This document shows, piece after piece, positions 9,701-18,371 of a stretch of 64,000 nucleotides of DNA; position 1 is the first letter of the stretch; the number at the start of each line of letters is the position of its first letter. Origin of the DNA: Fibrobacteria bacterium (GTDB lineage: Bacteria; Fibrobacterota; Fibrobacteria; UBA11236); NCBI GenBank assembly GCA_017881725.1, contig JADGQO010000101.1:1-64000 (forward strand), given 5' to 3'. A program made the position numbers and the translations under genes. The notes beneath the pieces are model-generated. The model was not told the DNA's origin, ran no database searches, and was given only the letters and a program-made list of their open reading frames with translations.

Positions 9701-12700
9701 GACAGGGAATCCATCGGATGCACCGCTTTCCAACTGGCCGTGCCCGTGTCCATGAGCAGCGAAAAACGCAAGCTGTCCGCACCCGCATAAGTAAAGGCTA
9801 ATGCAGGATTCGGATTGGAAGTCCGGGAGGATTGATCATTAATCGAAACGCTGCCGGAAACCGAAGCTTGATACAAGGCCGTGTCCTCTGCGCCCGTGCC
9901 GACGCTGCTGTAATTGCCCGCGCTGTCGCGCACGAAGACTACGAAGCTATACATGATGTTTCCCGATAGCCCCGTCACCGTGTCCGATACGCGGCTTTGA
10001 GGTTCGTTTTTCCATAATGAACCGTCGGTGATGGAAGCCGGGAAAAATCCGTCCGTGCGATACCGTATCATCAGCGAATCGACGTCGGGGGAACGGGAAG
10101 GCGTCCAATTGAGGGTAACGGCGCTGGGACTTTGGGCCGTGGCCGTGAAAGCGGTTACGTTCGCCGGAGCGGTGACGTCCGGGGTGCGCGCGGAGTCGGC
10201 TGCCCCGGTCGATGGGCCGGACCAGTTTCCCGACGAATCACGCACGAAGGCGGCGAAATGAAAAATGGTTTTATCCGAAAGTCCCGTCGCCGTATCGGTC
10301 ATTGACGACTTCGGCAAGGTTTTCCAAAGCACGCCGTCGGTGGCTCCACCGGGAGTGACGCCGTCGGTTCGGTATCTTACCATGACCGATTCCGCATCCG
10401 CAGAGCTTGAGCCGACCCACGCCAGAGACACGGCGTGACCGTTCAGGGCCGTCGCGGTGAAAGTACTGACATTCGCCGGAGGAACGGAGTCGAGAAAGTG
10501 CCAATTGGCATTTCCAAGTAGATCGCGGCTCGAATCGGCATATCCGGCGCTGATTGAGGCCGAACAATTTGCGATATCCGCGTTGTCGGCTAGTAACGTG
10601 CCGGTTACGGCGAGGGTCCAACCCGAGGCTGGATTCATATTTAGGTGGTTGCTCGGTTGACCGGCGAATAGGGCGTTGCCGCCGACGGTCAGGGTTCGGC
10701 CGGCCAGGTTGGACAAGGTCGCGGACGTTCCGTTCAAGATTCGGAATGCCCCCGTTCCGGCGACAGTGACGTTGAATCCGCCGAAATCAAAAATTCCACT
10801 TTGATTCAAGAAGGATGAGCACAGCAGGTTGCCGCCCCGCAGGGTAAGCGCTCCCGCTCCCTTATGGACAATGGCCGGAAGCGCGACCCCGCTCTTGGGA
10901 ATGACAGTTTGGCCGCCGGTGGATTCGCTGAAAATGAGTTGTCCCGACCCTGCGGTCAAAGTCGCCAGCCCGGAAAAATCGGCCCCGCCGGATTTTACGA
11001 TCATCGCGCTGCTGCCGAAGTCCAGTCCGCCCCCGGTCGTCATAACAGCGCCCACGGAATCCGTGAGTGCTGATCCCAAGTACAGGGTTCCGCTCGCGAT
11101 TCGCAAAGTCGCTATGGAAAAGCCGTTGGACAACACCGTTGTGCCGCCTGCGCCATTCTGGCGGATATCCGGCAAGGGCGCGCCCGCTTTCGGAGTAAAG
11201 TATTGCGGCGTGCCGCCGGAAAATTCCAGAACGCCGCCCGCTTGGGTTACGCTCGACAAACCCGTGAAGTCGATGTTGGAGGATTGTAGACTCAATGTCG
11301 ATGAACCGAAGTCCAAACTCCCTGATGTAAGGGAGATTGCGCCCGTGACGGTATGCGACAGCGCCGTACCTAGATGAAGCGTTCCGGAAGTGATGGTGAG
11401 GGACGTGATCGAAATTCCTGTTCCCAGGATGGTCGTGCCGCCGCCGCCGCGTTGCGCCAGATTCAGTCCCGTGAGCCCGGCCTTCGGCGTGTAGGTTTGC
11501 GGCGAGGATCCGACGAAAGTTAAAGTATTCGATGCGCCGACCGTCACCGTAGCGGTGGACAGGTCGACGCTTCCGCTTACGTTGATATTGGATGTTCCAA
11601 AATTGAGTCCACCTCCACCGCTGATTCCCACGAAAGAGTGGGTCAAACCCGCGCCCAGATGGAAGGTCCCGGAGGCCAAAGTCAGATCAGCGGCCGATAA
11701 ATTATTCGTCGAAATGGTTGTGGTTCCGACACCATTCTGAAGGATGCGGGGAAACGCCGTTCCGGATTTGGGGATGAATGTTTGCGCGCCTGAACCGGAG
11801 AACGCCAAGGTTCCGCTGCCCGGGGTGATGATCCCTCCCAGGCGAAAGTCGGCGTTGCCGGAGAATACCGAAAGCGTATGTGTCGTGAAATCGAATGTGC
11901 CAGTGTAGGCCAAAGTGAATGCGACGGCCTTGGCGTTTCCATCCACGTCCAACGCGACGTTCTTGGTTGATGTGCCGTCAAAGGTGACGGCGTCCAGGGA
12001 AGTCGGCGCCGATCCTCCGCTCCAATTCGCCGATTCCGACCAGTTATTCGTCGATCCGCCGCCCGCCCAAACCATGGAAAAATTCCAGTTGGAATTCGCG
12101 CCCAGATTGGCGCAGTTGGAACATGTCCCGGCGGCATTCGAGGCGTTGCCGTTTCCGATGGATACGAAATTTCCGGTTAACGTGCCCGTTACCGCGGCCG
12201 TCCAGGCGGAGCCGGGATTCAAATTGAGTCGGCTAACGGCGGAGGCGCCGACCAGACTGGCATTGCCGGAAATCGTCAGGGTGGATCCTCCCAAGCCGGT
12301 GATCGAACCGGCGTTGCCATTGTTGATCGAGAAGTCCCCGGAATTGACGGTAGTGAGGTTCAGGGAATTCAAATTGAAGGCTCCGGCCGATTGGGTGAAC
12401 GATTTGCAAATCAGCGCGTAGGTGGCCAAGGCCAAGGTGTCCCCGCCGGAATGTACGATGACAGGCAAGGTATCCGTCGGTCGGGGCGTCAAAGATTGGG
12501 TGCCCGCCGCGCTGGTAAACGCAAGGCTTCCCGTGCCGGGAATGACGTCGGCCAGACCGGAGAAATTGGCGTCATTGGCGGATACTCTGAGCACACTGCT
12601 ACCGAAATCGAGGGTTCCACTCGCACTGTAGAATGCTTTTACGGAGTGGGTCAGCCCGGAGCCCAGGCGCAACGTCCCGGCCTGCAGGTTCAGTGCGGCG

Positions 12701-15700
12701 CCATTCAGGTTAAGCGCATGATTGACGATGGTCCATTCCCCTCCGTAACCGTTCACGTTCAATTTATAGAGGGAGTCGGCGACGTCGAGGGTATAACCCG
12801 AGGTGGTGCCCGTCAAATTCACAATGCCGGAATTAGGGGTTAGCGTTCCGGACGCGGCCGCAAAGCTTCCGCCAAAATTGCAGGTACCTCCGGACGGCAG
12901 GCTCAATCCGCCTGAGGTAACGGATACGTTACCGTAGACGTTTAAATTTCCCGAAGAGGCATTGAGCGCGCCGCCGCTGATGGTCAGGGAATTGGAAATG
13001 CTCAGGATCCGGCCTCCGACGTTGAACGCGCCCGCGGTAATTTCCGCGTCCGGGATCGTAACATCGTAGGCCACCAGGGAAACCGTGCCCGTCCCGCTCA
13101 ACTTGAGCTTGGGATGGGCCACTCCGGAAAGGGGCGTAAAATTCTGGACTCCATTCCGGGTGAATTCCAAGGTCCCGGTTTCCGCGTAGAGTCCGCCGAG
13201 GAGGCTGAAATCAACGGTAGGGACGGCGCATTGGAGGTTGGATGATCCGAAATGAAGCGTGCCACCGGCCAAGTCTAAACTTCCGCTGACAAGATTCGTT
13301 AAACCACTGCCGAGATTCAAGCTGCCAGTAGTGAGGCGCAAGGTTCCTGTGTGCAATCCTAAGGAATCGATAAGCCAGGATCCGGAACCGGTGACGCTGA
13401 GGGTATCGAAGGTCGCGGCGGTCTTAATCACCTTTCCCGTGTTGTTTCCCGTGAGCTGGACTTTGCCTGAGGTTGTCGTCAGGGTTCCACCGGATTGGAT
13501 AAGGCTTCCGGAAATGATGAAGGTATTGCCTGCGATTGGGGCCGTCAACGTTCCCGCAGTTAAGGTCAAATCCCCGTTTACGGCCAGGCCGCCGTTGGTC
13601 GCTGTAAGTGTTCCGCCGTTCACAACCAAGTCACCGGTGGCTGCATTCAAGGCATGGGTGGAAATATTGAACGTGCCCGCCGTGATCGTGAGGCTGGAGC
13701 CCAAGGCGAGATTGTGGTTTGCCAGGGTCCATCCCCCCCCGGCGCCGTTAAAGACTAAAGCATTCAGCGAACCATAAACGTCGATGATTTTTCCCGTGGC
13801 GGTTCCATTGAACATTATCGATCCCGTCGCCGGATTTAGCGCGCTCCCCGAAGCCTGCGAAAAATTTCCGCCGATGGTAAATTGGTTTCCACTCGTGGGG
13901 CAGTCCAAGGTCCCGGAGGTCACGGTCACATCCCCGCCGATGAGGACATCCTCGGCGCCGGCCAGCAAATGTCCGCCCGCCAAGCTGAGGTTGCCTGTCG
14001 CGAAAATATTTTTCCCTCCGGTGGATATGTCGAAGGTTCCGTTATTCAACGTCAGGTTGGCCGTATGCAGATCATTTACGTTTACCGTAACCGTTCCGTT
14101 ACCTGTCTGAAGTATGGAAGGACAAGTGGCTCCGGATTTGGGAATGAATGCTTGGGCGCTCGGCGCGGCGAGAACCAAGGTTCCGCTTCCGGCCACAACG
14201 GACGCAAATCCGCTCATGTCCACTGAGCTGCCCGAGACCTGCAAGGTTGAGGATTGGAAATCCAGGGCGCCGGTTCCGGATAGGTTGGTTAGGGTATGCA
14301 TTAGCCCCGCGCCTAATTTGACGGTCCCGGCATCGATCTCCAACGATGGGGTGCCGAGATCGTTTCCCAGGATTTGTAAAATCCCCCCGCCTGTTTTGAC
14401 AATCGACGGATGGGGCGTGCCCGGCATGGGCGTGAAGTTTTGAGTTCCCGAGGCGGCGGTGAATTTTAAAATCGCTCCGCTGCCGTTCAATGTGGAAAGG
14501 CCCGCCAAATCGGCGTCGCCGGAGGTGACTTCAAGGGTGGAGCTCCCCAAGTCCAAGCTGCCTCCCGTGGCAAGGATGGCGCCGGTTTGCTGCGTCCCGT
14601 TGCTGAAGGTCAGGCTGCCCGAGGTCATGCGCAGGGATTTGGTCAGCAGCGCGTTGGTATATACGGAAACGGCCCCGACGCTGGCGACGATTTCGATATC
14701 CGGCATGAGCAAGGCGTTGGCAGGGATGAAAGTCTGCGTCGAGGAACCGGTGAATCGCAACCAGGAACCCGAGCCGGAAGTCAAAGCAGATAATCCGCCG
14801 AAGTCGACCGTACCCGTGACATTCATGGTACTTGTCCCAAACTGTATGCCGCCGCCGGTGCTGGACAATCTTCCCAGCGAATGCGTGAGTCCTGTCCCCA
14901 AGTTTACGGCTCCGGTGGCCACCGTAAGCGTATCGGCGACCAGGCCGTTGGTCAGCAAAGTGGTTCCGCCCAAACCATTTTGGATGACCTCTCCGTAATG
15001 GGCTCCGGATTTTGGAGTGAAGGATTGCGGAGATCCACCGTTGAATTCCAAGCGACCCGGAGAGGCGGTAAGACTCATTCCCGACACGAAATTAACGCCG
15101 GCGCCGGCTATCGTGAGCTTATGTCCTCCGAAATTAAATGCTCCCGTATATCCGGTAAAGTCGACGCTCTGGACGGTCACGTCACTGGACAAGGTGGCGT
15201 CTGCGTCCGCAGTTCCGGTCGTTCCATTAAAAGAAAGGACGGCATCTCCGCCGCTCAGGTCGCCGCCGGTTTGGAAATCGTCGAAGAGGGACGTTGCCGT
15301 AACGGTGGGATTCATGGAGAGACTGAACACTCCGATCTGCATGCTTCCGCTGGCTCCTTGCGGCGATTGCGGCGTCCCGACTGGGATCCAATTGACGCCA
15401 GGGGAATTTCGGTAATATGCGGAATACGTCCCACCGTTTTTCACCAGTCGCAACCAGATCGGCGTGGTGAGACCGGTTCCTTGCGATAATGAATAATTCA
15501 ACTCCCCTATTGTGCTGGAAACATTAACCTCGAAACGTACTTGTCCGGCTATGAAGGCTAACGCGCAATACCCACCCGATGACAAAGCCGACAAGGAGTT
15601 GGCCGTGATTAATCCCGCCTTTCCATTGATGGCGGAAACGACCTTAACCGTATAGTCGCCGTCGCCCCCGGACCTATAGGCTGCGACGAATTGATTGGTG

Positions 15701-17097
15701 GGGCCGAAGAGTTCGGAGCCGCGCCCGCTTAAGGCCAATTGGTGCGGCGCTAGCGTCAGTGAATAGCCGCCGGTACCCGCGTCGGCATCCTGATCGGTGA
15801 AGGTCCAACCTGCATCCAAGGTCGTGGAATAAAAATCGTAGTCGGAAACGGAGGCGGGATGAAAGCCCTTCCCATCAGGCGTACCATTCCAATTGTAGGC
15901 TTTGTTGAAATCGTTGCTCGAAGTGAATACGTCGCTGCGATTCCAATAATAGCCGGAAGGAAATGTCCAACCGGAATTCCCGCCCTCGTTCAAACTCCGG
16001 GTTGCGGTTCCCGCCGATCCGGTCAAAACGCAATTCCCCATATCCACTTGGTCAGCGAAAACGGCGCCGGACACGTTCAGGGTCAAGGAGGCTCCCGGAT
16101 TAATCACGAAAGAATTTGTGCTGGCCCCGAACAATCCCAGATTGCCATTGACGGTGACGGTCCGCCCTCCGATTCCCGTAAGGCTGGAGGCAACGCCGTT
16201 CTGGATGTTGAAGTCGCCCCCGGTGACGGTCGTGACATCATTTCCATTCACATCCAGGATTCCGTCCGTTTGTGAAAAGGAAAGGGCGGTAAGACTGGCT
16301 CCGACGATTCGCAAGGTGGTAGGCCCCGAATGGAAAAGGTGAGGATGGGTCGCGCCGGATTTCGGCTTGAACGATTGCGTTCCCGCAGCGCCGATAAAAT
16401 CCAGGAATCCGACTCCGGAAGAAAGCGTGGATAAATTGGCCAGGTCTACGTCGCCGACTACATGCGCCAGGGAACCATTGAAATTAAGGCCGCCGCCATT
16501 GGCGCGGATACCGGTGATGAGATGTTCCCCGCTTACACCTAAATCGAAAGTTCCGGAGAGTACAATGATCGAATCCGCGATCAAATTGCCGTTCATGATC
16601 TGAGTCGTACCCGATCCGTTGACCGTGATGGTAGGAAGACTTTGGCCGTCAGGCGGCATTAGCCGTTGCGCTCCTCCGGTAAAAAGGATTTGCCCGAAAT
16701 CTTTCTGGATGGGGCCGATGGAACGGAAATCCGCAGTGCTTCCGGAAACATTGATGGTGGCGTGTCCAAATTGGAATGCGCCTGTATAACTTCCGGCTAG
16801 GACGATGGAGAGAACATTGACGTCGGTAGTCAGGCTGCAAGGGTAGGGACCATTGAAGATGACCGAGTCGCCCGAGGTCGGCGCTCCCGTGGGGGACCAT
16901 GCCGATCCTGTGTTCCATGTGTATGGACCGCCGCCGCCGACCCAAGTCTTGATCGCGCCGGAAACAGGCGCCTGCGCGATTAAGAGAAAAACGAAGGCCA
17001 ACACATTCGCCTGGGTAACGTATTGGCTACCTAGGCCTGGCCCGTGACGCCCCCGGTCCGACTGTGTTTTACTTTTTCCAGTCCTCAAGAAAATCAT
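6727..17097 (-). CDS. Giant T9SS-exported repeat (beta-helix-like) surface protein
   Basis: This is a 3456-residue exported protein. A long N-terminus holds a hydrophobic core (NVLAFVFLLIAQAPVSG, about 32-48). Residues ~50-2190 are mostly tandem ~70-residue modules rich in Gly, Ser and Thr, with recurring QxFxPKSG, LxLGxGLTH and LDFGSSxL motifs; I count twelve QxFxP-type positions. A concanavalin/LamG-like insert sits at about 390-610. Two FN3-type domains follow (about 2200-2400, both beginning PANVxxFTAT), then Ig/cadherin-like domains with DxDPGD motifs (about 2630-2900). A WNMVAIP...GYWVRP module lies near 3010, and the T9SS type A sorting domain at about 3355-3456 (NFPNPVTDITIFNF ... KGAYVYRLE). 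The start ATG at 17097 has GGAG about 14 nt upstream. Adhesion or surface coat is the likely role; no catalytic motif is seen. Confidence 0.85.
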   Translation of the reverse strand: MIFLRTGKSKTQSDRGRHGPGLGSQYVTQANVLAFVFLLIAQAPVSGAIKTWVGGGGPYTWNTGSAWSPTGAPTSGDSVIFNGPYPCSLTTDVNVLSIVLAGSYTGAFQFGHATINVSGSTADFRSIGPIQKDFGQILFTGGAQRLMPPDGQSLPTITVNGSGTTQIMNGNLIADSIIVLSGTFDLGVSGEHLITGIRANGGGLNFNGSLAHVVGDVDLANLSTLSSGVGFLDFIGAAGTQSFKPKSGATHPHLFHSGPTTLRIVGASLTALSFSQTDGILDVNGNDVTTVTGGDFNIQNGVASSLTGIGGRTVTVNGNLGLFGASTNSFVINPGASLTLNVSGAVFADQVDMGNCVLTGSAGTATRSLNEGGNSGWTFPSGYYWNRSDVFTSSNDFNKAYNWNGTPDGKGFHPASVSDYDFYSTTLDAGWTFTDQDADAGTGGYSLTLAPHQLALSGRGSELFGPTNQFVAAYRSGGDGDYTVKVVSAINGKAGLITANSLSALSSGGYCALAFIAGQVRFEVNVSSTIGELNYSLSQGTGLTTPIWLRLVKNGGTYSAYYRNSPGVNWIPVGTPQSPQGASGSMQIGVFSLSMNPTVTATSLFDDFQTGGDLSGGDAVLSFNGTTGTADADATLSSDVTVQSVDFTGYTGAFNFGGHKLTIAGAGVNFVSGMSLTASPGRLEFNGGSPQSFTPKSGAHYGEVIQNGLGGTTLLTNGLVADTLTVATGAVNLGTGLTHSLGRLSSTGGGIQFGTSTMNVTGTVDFGGLSALTSGSGSWLRFTGSSTQTFIPANALLMPDIEIVASVGAVSVYTNALLTKSLRMTSGSLTFSNGTQQTGAILATGGSLDLGSSTLEVTSGDADLAGLSTLNGSGAILKFTAASGTQNFTPMPGTPHPSIVKTGGGILQILGNDLGTPSLEIDAGTVKLGAGLMHTLTNLSGTGALDFQSSTLQVSGSSVDMSGFASVVAGSGTLVLAAPSAQAFIPKSGATCPSILQTGNGTVTVNVNDLHTANLTLNNGTFDISTGGKNIFATGNLSLAGGHLLAGAEDVLIGGDVTVTSGTLDCPTSGNQFTIGGNFSQASGSALNPATGSIMFNGTATGKIIDVYGSLNALVFNGAGGGWTLANHNLALGSSLTITAGTFNISTHALNAATGDLVVNGGTLTATNGGLAVNGDLTLTAGTLTAPIAGNTFIISGSLIQSGGTLTTTSGKVQLTGNNTGKVIKTAATFDTLSVTGSGSWLIDSLGLHTGTLRLTTGSLNLGSGLTNLVSGSLDLAGGTLHFGSSNLQCAVPTVDFSLLGGLYAETGTLEFTRNGVQNFTPLSGVAHPKLKLSGTGTVSLVAYDVTIPDAEITAGAFNVGGRILSISNSLTISGGALNASSGNLNVYGNVSVTSGGLSLPSGGTCNFGGSFAAASGTLTPNSGIVNLTGTTSGYTLDVADSLYKLNVNGYGGEWTIVNHALNLNGAALNLQAGTLRLGSGLTHSVKAFYSASGTLDFGSSVLRVSANDANFSGLADVIPGTGSLAFTSAAGTQSLTPRPTDTLPVIVHSGGDTLALATYALICKSFTQSAGAFNLNSLNLTTVNSGDFSINNGNAGSITGLGGSTLTISGNASLVGASAVSRLNLNPGSAWTAAVTGTLTGNFVSIGNGNASNAAGTCSNCANLGANSNWNFSMVWAGGGSTNNWSESANWSGGSAPTSLDAVTFDGTSTKNVALDVDGNAKAVAFTLAYTGTFDFTTHTLSVFSGNADFRLGGIITPGSGTLAFSGSGAQTFIPKSGTAFPRILQNGVGTTTISTNNLSAADLTLASGTFHLGAGLTHSFVGISGGGGLNFGTSNINVSGSVDLSTATVTVGASNTLTFVGSSPQTYTPKAGLTGLNLAQRGGGGTTILGTGISITSLTITSGTLHLGTALSHTVTGAISLTSGSLDFGSSTLSLQSSNIDFTGLSSVTQAGGVLEFSGGTPQYFTPKAGAPLPDIRQNGAGGTTVLSNGFSIATLRIASGTLYLGSALTDSVGAVMTTGGGLDFGSSAMIVKSGGADFSGLATLTAGSGQLIFSESTGGQTVIPKSGVALPAIVHKGAGALTLRGGNLLCSSFLNQSGIFDFGGFNVTVAGTGAFRILNGTSATLSNLAGRTLTVGGNALFAGQPSNHLNMNPASGWTLAVTGTLLADNADIANCSASISAGYADSSRDLLGNANWHFLDSVPPANVSTFTATALNGHAVSLAWVGSSSADAESVMVRYRTDGVTPGGATDGVLWKTLPKSSMTDTATGLSDKTIFHFAAFVRDSSGNWSGPSTGAADSARTPDVTAPANVTAFTATAQSPSAVTLNWTPSRSPDVDSLMIRYRTDGFFPASITDGSLWKNEPQSRVSDTVTGLSGNIMYSFVVFVRDSAGNYSSVGTGAEDTALYQASVSGSVSINDQSSRTSNPNPALAFTYAGADSLRFSLLMDTGTASWKAVHPMDSLSLAGGPDGRRIVMAQFKNIFGTRSPWYRDTTLLDRLPPEVSVPLNATYGYRDWTGSISGKAVDTVSGMDTVFIVRYREADSNYFNGSAWSATADTAKLSTDSLFSISIPGSAMATGYYRIIVFARDRVGNFSAPMSFRFFFQDNRTPQLSSSDIRDSILQNQAVDWIVDLGDMDPGDSLATVSASLPPWITATERTDSARDGFAEHRMYRMKGMPQQGDVGNNSISITVRDMGGKTFAFAKTVYVVDVNDPPKFSVGQDSLGVMEDSVTLWTPKYSDPDPGDRHTFAILQAPPFVHIQDSVLTIHPGSRNVGKFPMVVTVSDGKASDTLRLTLTVINVEDPPVAFASDNWQSPAHWKEHAVDSFTVLVVDMDKGDPITLLTSLPAYIRYSQVLDTSGYNHFFKFTVTPGLRDTGDVKLKLNFADAAGKPTGLTLTGRVQPVNNAPVAVILSKQTQGGAARFAFDVNDSDGNLAATRFHYRLINSSGDTLRSGISGSPALVLHPIADGAYLLAVKAEDEGGLMQSNFVTSAFAISGATTLRLDSARWNMVAIPTMALPATALGAGATITSWDETTEDGLALGRYAAGKSVDTLKRGKGYWVRPAKPISLSAIQKDLGSGPVSIRLTHSKQGWNQIGNPFPYFVDVSAWKFLFWEWDPAGRDLVEAKGILKPWTAYWVQVAKDTILTLKDQPYFPGGSAPLAKSGAQPVPGYRQAGDWALQLSLQAGPYRDQANLLGVRSAYVTPELLSGATQEIDHSSPSPTKSGQGNSPRSLVADAPKFGDFIALHFEKPGEPGDSALGYAEDFRAALDQNEEWWDFAVENSGTPFVQSKLFLPGLAALQASGQHVFLVNRGVAQEVLAEVPATLAMPGNLTHYSLVVTPHGDFAEKLKANFNISQNFPNPVTDITIFNFNLPQAWDKQGRRMAKTYRVRLDVFDFSGRLAGRALDKEYKPGSYSLQWIPKSTGGGALAKGAYVYRLETPEYQKAMKMLVK
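7466..7483. repeat. Dispersed palindrome copy 1 (AGTAAC-N6-GTTACG)
   Basis: Arms GTAAC and GTTAC are separated by exactly 6 bp; here the inner bases extend the palindrome to GTAACTC-AG-GAGTTAC. It lies inside the coding region of the giant repeat protein. Other copies are at 18033, 25844, 56777, 57046 and (variant) 57372. Confidence 0.55.
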
Positions 17098-17222
17098 TTT
17101 CCGATAGTTTCTCCGACGGTGGGCGTCCCATATGATATCGGGCGGGAAGGAATTTCGAAAAGGCCCGATTAGGCATTTATACGCGTTGAAGGTTAGAACG
17201 TGATGTTAAACACAAGGCATTC

Positions 17223-17252
17223 TTGACGCTGCGCTGCGCCACCCCGTACCCT
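17223..17252 (+). promoter_or_regulatory. Possible promoter toward the Hpt gene
   Basis: TTGACG and TACCCT are spaced by 18 bp. The -35 is close to consensus and the -10 is weak. It would give a leader of roughly 330 nt containing the hairpin at 17366. Confidence 0.3.
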
Positions 17253-17365
17253 TAGGCAATTTTGCAATTTTCCTCTCGCGAGCGGAAAGCGTATTTCCCC
17301 GCCGATAATTCACTCCAGGCAGGGCTCCGAGCGGGCCTGGAAGGATTAGGTTTTTCGGGAAAAGA

Positions 17366-17395
17366 AACCGGCCCGCCTAGGGAGGCGAGCCGGTT
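17366..17395. other. Strong stem-loop in the Hpt leader
   Basis: AACCGGC (17366-17372) pairs with GCCGGTT (17389-17395). After a 2-nt internal mismatch GCCT (17375-17378) pairs with AGGC (17383-17386) around a 4-nt loop. On the minus strand it is followed by TTTCTTTT, so it could end an antisense transcript. On the plus strand no U-run follows, so there it would be a leader structure. Confidence 0.4.
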
Positions 17396-17597
17396 AAGAC
17401 GGAGACTGACGAAGATGACGGGTTTTGGGGACCCCTTGTCTCCTCAGTTAGGGTATCATTTAATCCGGTCAGGGGGAAGGTCTTCTCATCATCACCGTGA
17501 CGGCACAGGTTGTTCCGGCAATAGGGCGCGTCGACTGACGGCCCGAAGAGGTGATTATCTTTTCAAATCCTTCGGAGCGGACTTGCTGACGAAAGTA

Positions 17598-18005
17598 ATG
17601 GAGGATCGGTTGACGGTTAATGAAAACGCGGATGAAGCGGAGATCGACTGGAAACTATTGGAGGTTTTTTCCGATGGGAGCGCGGCGGGCAATGTTCAGT
17701 TGCACTATATTCTGAACCTTTTTATCGAGACGTCGCGAACCACCCTGGTCGAAATCCGTACTGGGATGGATACGGGTGACGATATTTTTTTGGCCAAAGC
17801 GCTGCATCGATTGCGCGGGTCCTGCCTCACGGTCGGAGCGATGAGCATGACGCAATCCGTGCTGCTCATGGAGACTCAATTACGCGAGCGGAAAATGGTG
17901 GAGTTAACCGGCTTGCGGGACGAATTGGAAAAAGCCTTTGATCGAACATGCGTGCTTTTTGAGCGGTTAATCGATGGCCGGATAACCCCGCATCAATCAG
18001 CCTGA
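17598..18005 (+). CDS. Histidine phosphotransfer (Hpt) domain protein, orphan
   Basis: From the ATG at 17598 the product is 135 residues. It is a helical protein with the Hpt-type phosphoacceptor motif HRLRGSCLTVGA; the His is residue 70. Hpt domains relay phosphate between receiver domains in multistep two-component systems. There is no kinase or receiver domain on the polypeptide and no kinase gene beside it; an HD-GYP protein gene lies on the other strand downstream. An in-frame TTG at 17583 has GGAG 5 nt upstream and is a serious alternative start. The family call rests on one motif and the helical pattern. Confidence 0.6.
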   Translation: MEDRLTVNENADEAEIDWKLLEVFSDGSAAGNVQLHYILNLFIETSRTTLVEIRTGMDTGDDIFLAKALHRLRGSCLTVGAMSMTQSVLLMETQLRERKMVELTGLRDELEKAFDRTCVLFERLIDGRITPHQSA

Positions 18006-18032
18006 CTATCCCAGTATCCCAGGTAATCGGAA

Positions 18033-18050
18033 GGTAACGGGTAAGTTACG
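18033..18050. repeat. Dispersed palindrome copy 2 (GGTAAC-N6-GTTACG)
   Basis: It is intergenic, 28 bp after the Hpt stop, with the same 6-bp spacing between arms as the other copies. The neighbourhood also has a TATCCCAG direct repeat (18007-18022 area). Confidence 0.55.
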
Positions 18051-18064
18051 GGTGATAGCGGCAT

Positions 18065-18107
18065 AAAAAAAATGCCCTTCCTGCGGATTCTCGCAGAAAG
18101 GGCATTT
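18065..18107 (-). terminator. Rho-independent terminator of tRNA-Glu(UUC)
   Basis: Read on the minus strand, ATGCCCTTTCTGCG pairs with CGCAGGAAGGGCAT (one mismatch, 6-nt loop) and is followed by eight T. It begins directly after the encoded CCA. On the plus strand only four T follow, so it may act weakly behind the Hpt gene too. Confidence 0.85.
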
Positions 18108-18183
18108 TGGCGTTCCCAAGGGGAGTCGAACCCCTGTCGGCGCCGTGAAAGGGCGCTGTCCTAGGCCACTAGACGATGGGAAC
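18108..18183 (-). tRNA. tRNA-Glu (anticodon UUC), CCA encoded
   Basis: The minus strand folds as a full cloverleaf. The acceptor stem is GTTCCCA with TGGGAAC, discriminator G and genomic CCA (18108-18110). The D-arm GTCTAGTGGCCTAGGAC is typical of tRNA-Glu, the anticodon loop is CTTTCAC, and the T-loop is TTCGACT. It is 76 nt with CCA. It lies about 190 bp behind the HD-GYP gene on the same strand and has its own terminator. Confidence 0.96.
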
Positions 18184-18371
18184 AAGACCTATACCGGCTT
18201 CAGGCCAAAGGGCCTTTCATTCCGGAGAGGTTGGAAAGGTAATTCAAACTGTGATTTCTGAAAAGGTACCGGCCGAATTGTACAGGAATTTAATTTGAAG
18301 GTCCAGGCGCTTGCCACATTTCGCCGGCTGATACCGGATGGGGTTGTTTGAGCCCTGACCGGCGAGGGCAC

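Larger units (their letters stand above)
17098..17597. other. 500 bp intergenic leader with hairpin, no gene identified
   Basis: The stretch separates the divergent giant gene and the Hpt gene. The Hpt frame stays open back to 17262, but the predicted residues there look non-coding (Arg/Gly-rich, no domain) and no good start or Shine-Dalgarno is present. A plausible sigma-70-like pair is TTGACG (17223-17228) and TACCCT (17247-17252) with 18 bp spacing. One strong stem-loop lies at 17366-17395. I compared the rest by eye with cyclic di-GMP, SAM, glycine, cobalamin, SRP and 6S motifs and found no match. Confidence 0.45.

Noticed and set aside
10829-14998. Genes on the plus strand opposite the giant repeat protein
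   Set aside because: Several long open frames exist, but they are antisense shadows of a biased repetitive gene; they have Pro/Val-rich products without domains or ribosome sites.
17470-17570. Cyclic di-GMP riboswitch before the Hpt gene
   Set aside because: GCACAGG is present by chance, but the rest of the GEMM core (GGCAAACC, GACGCAAAGC) is absent.
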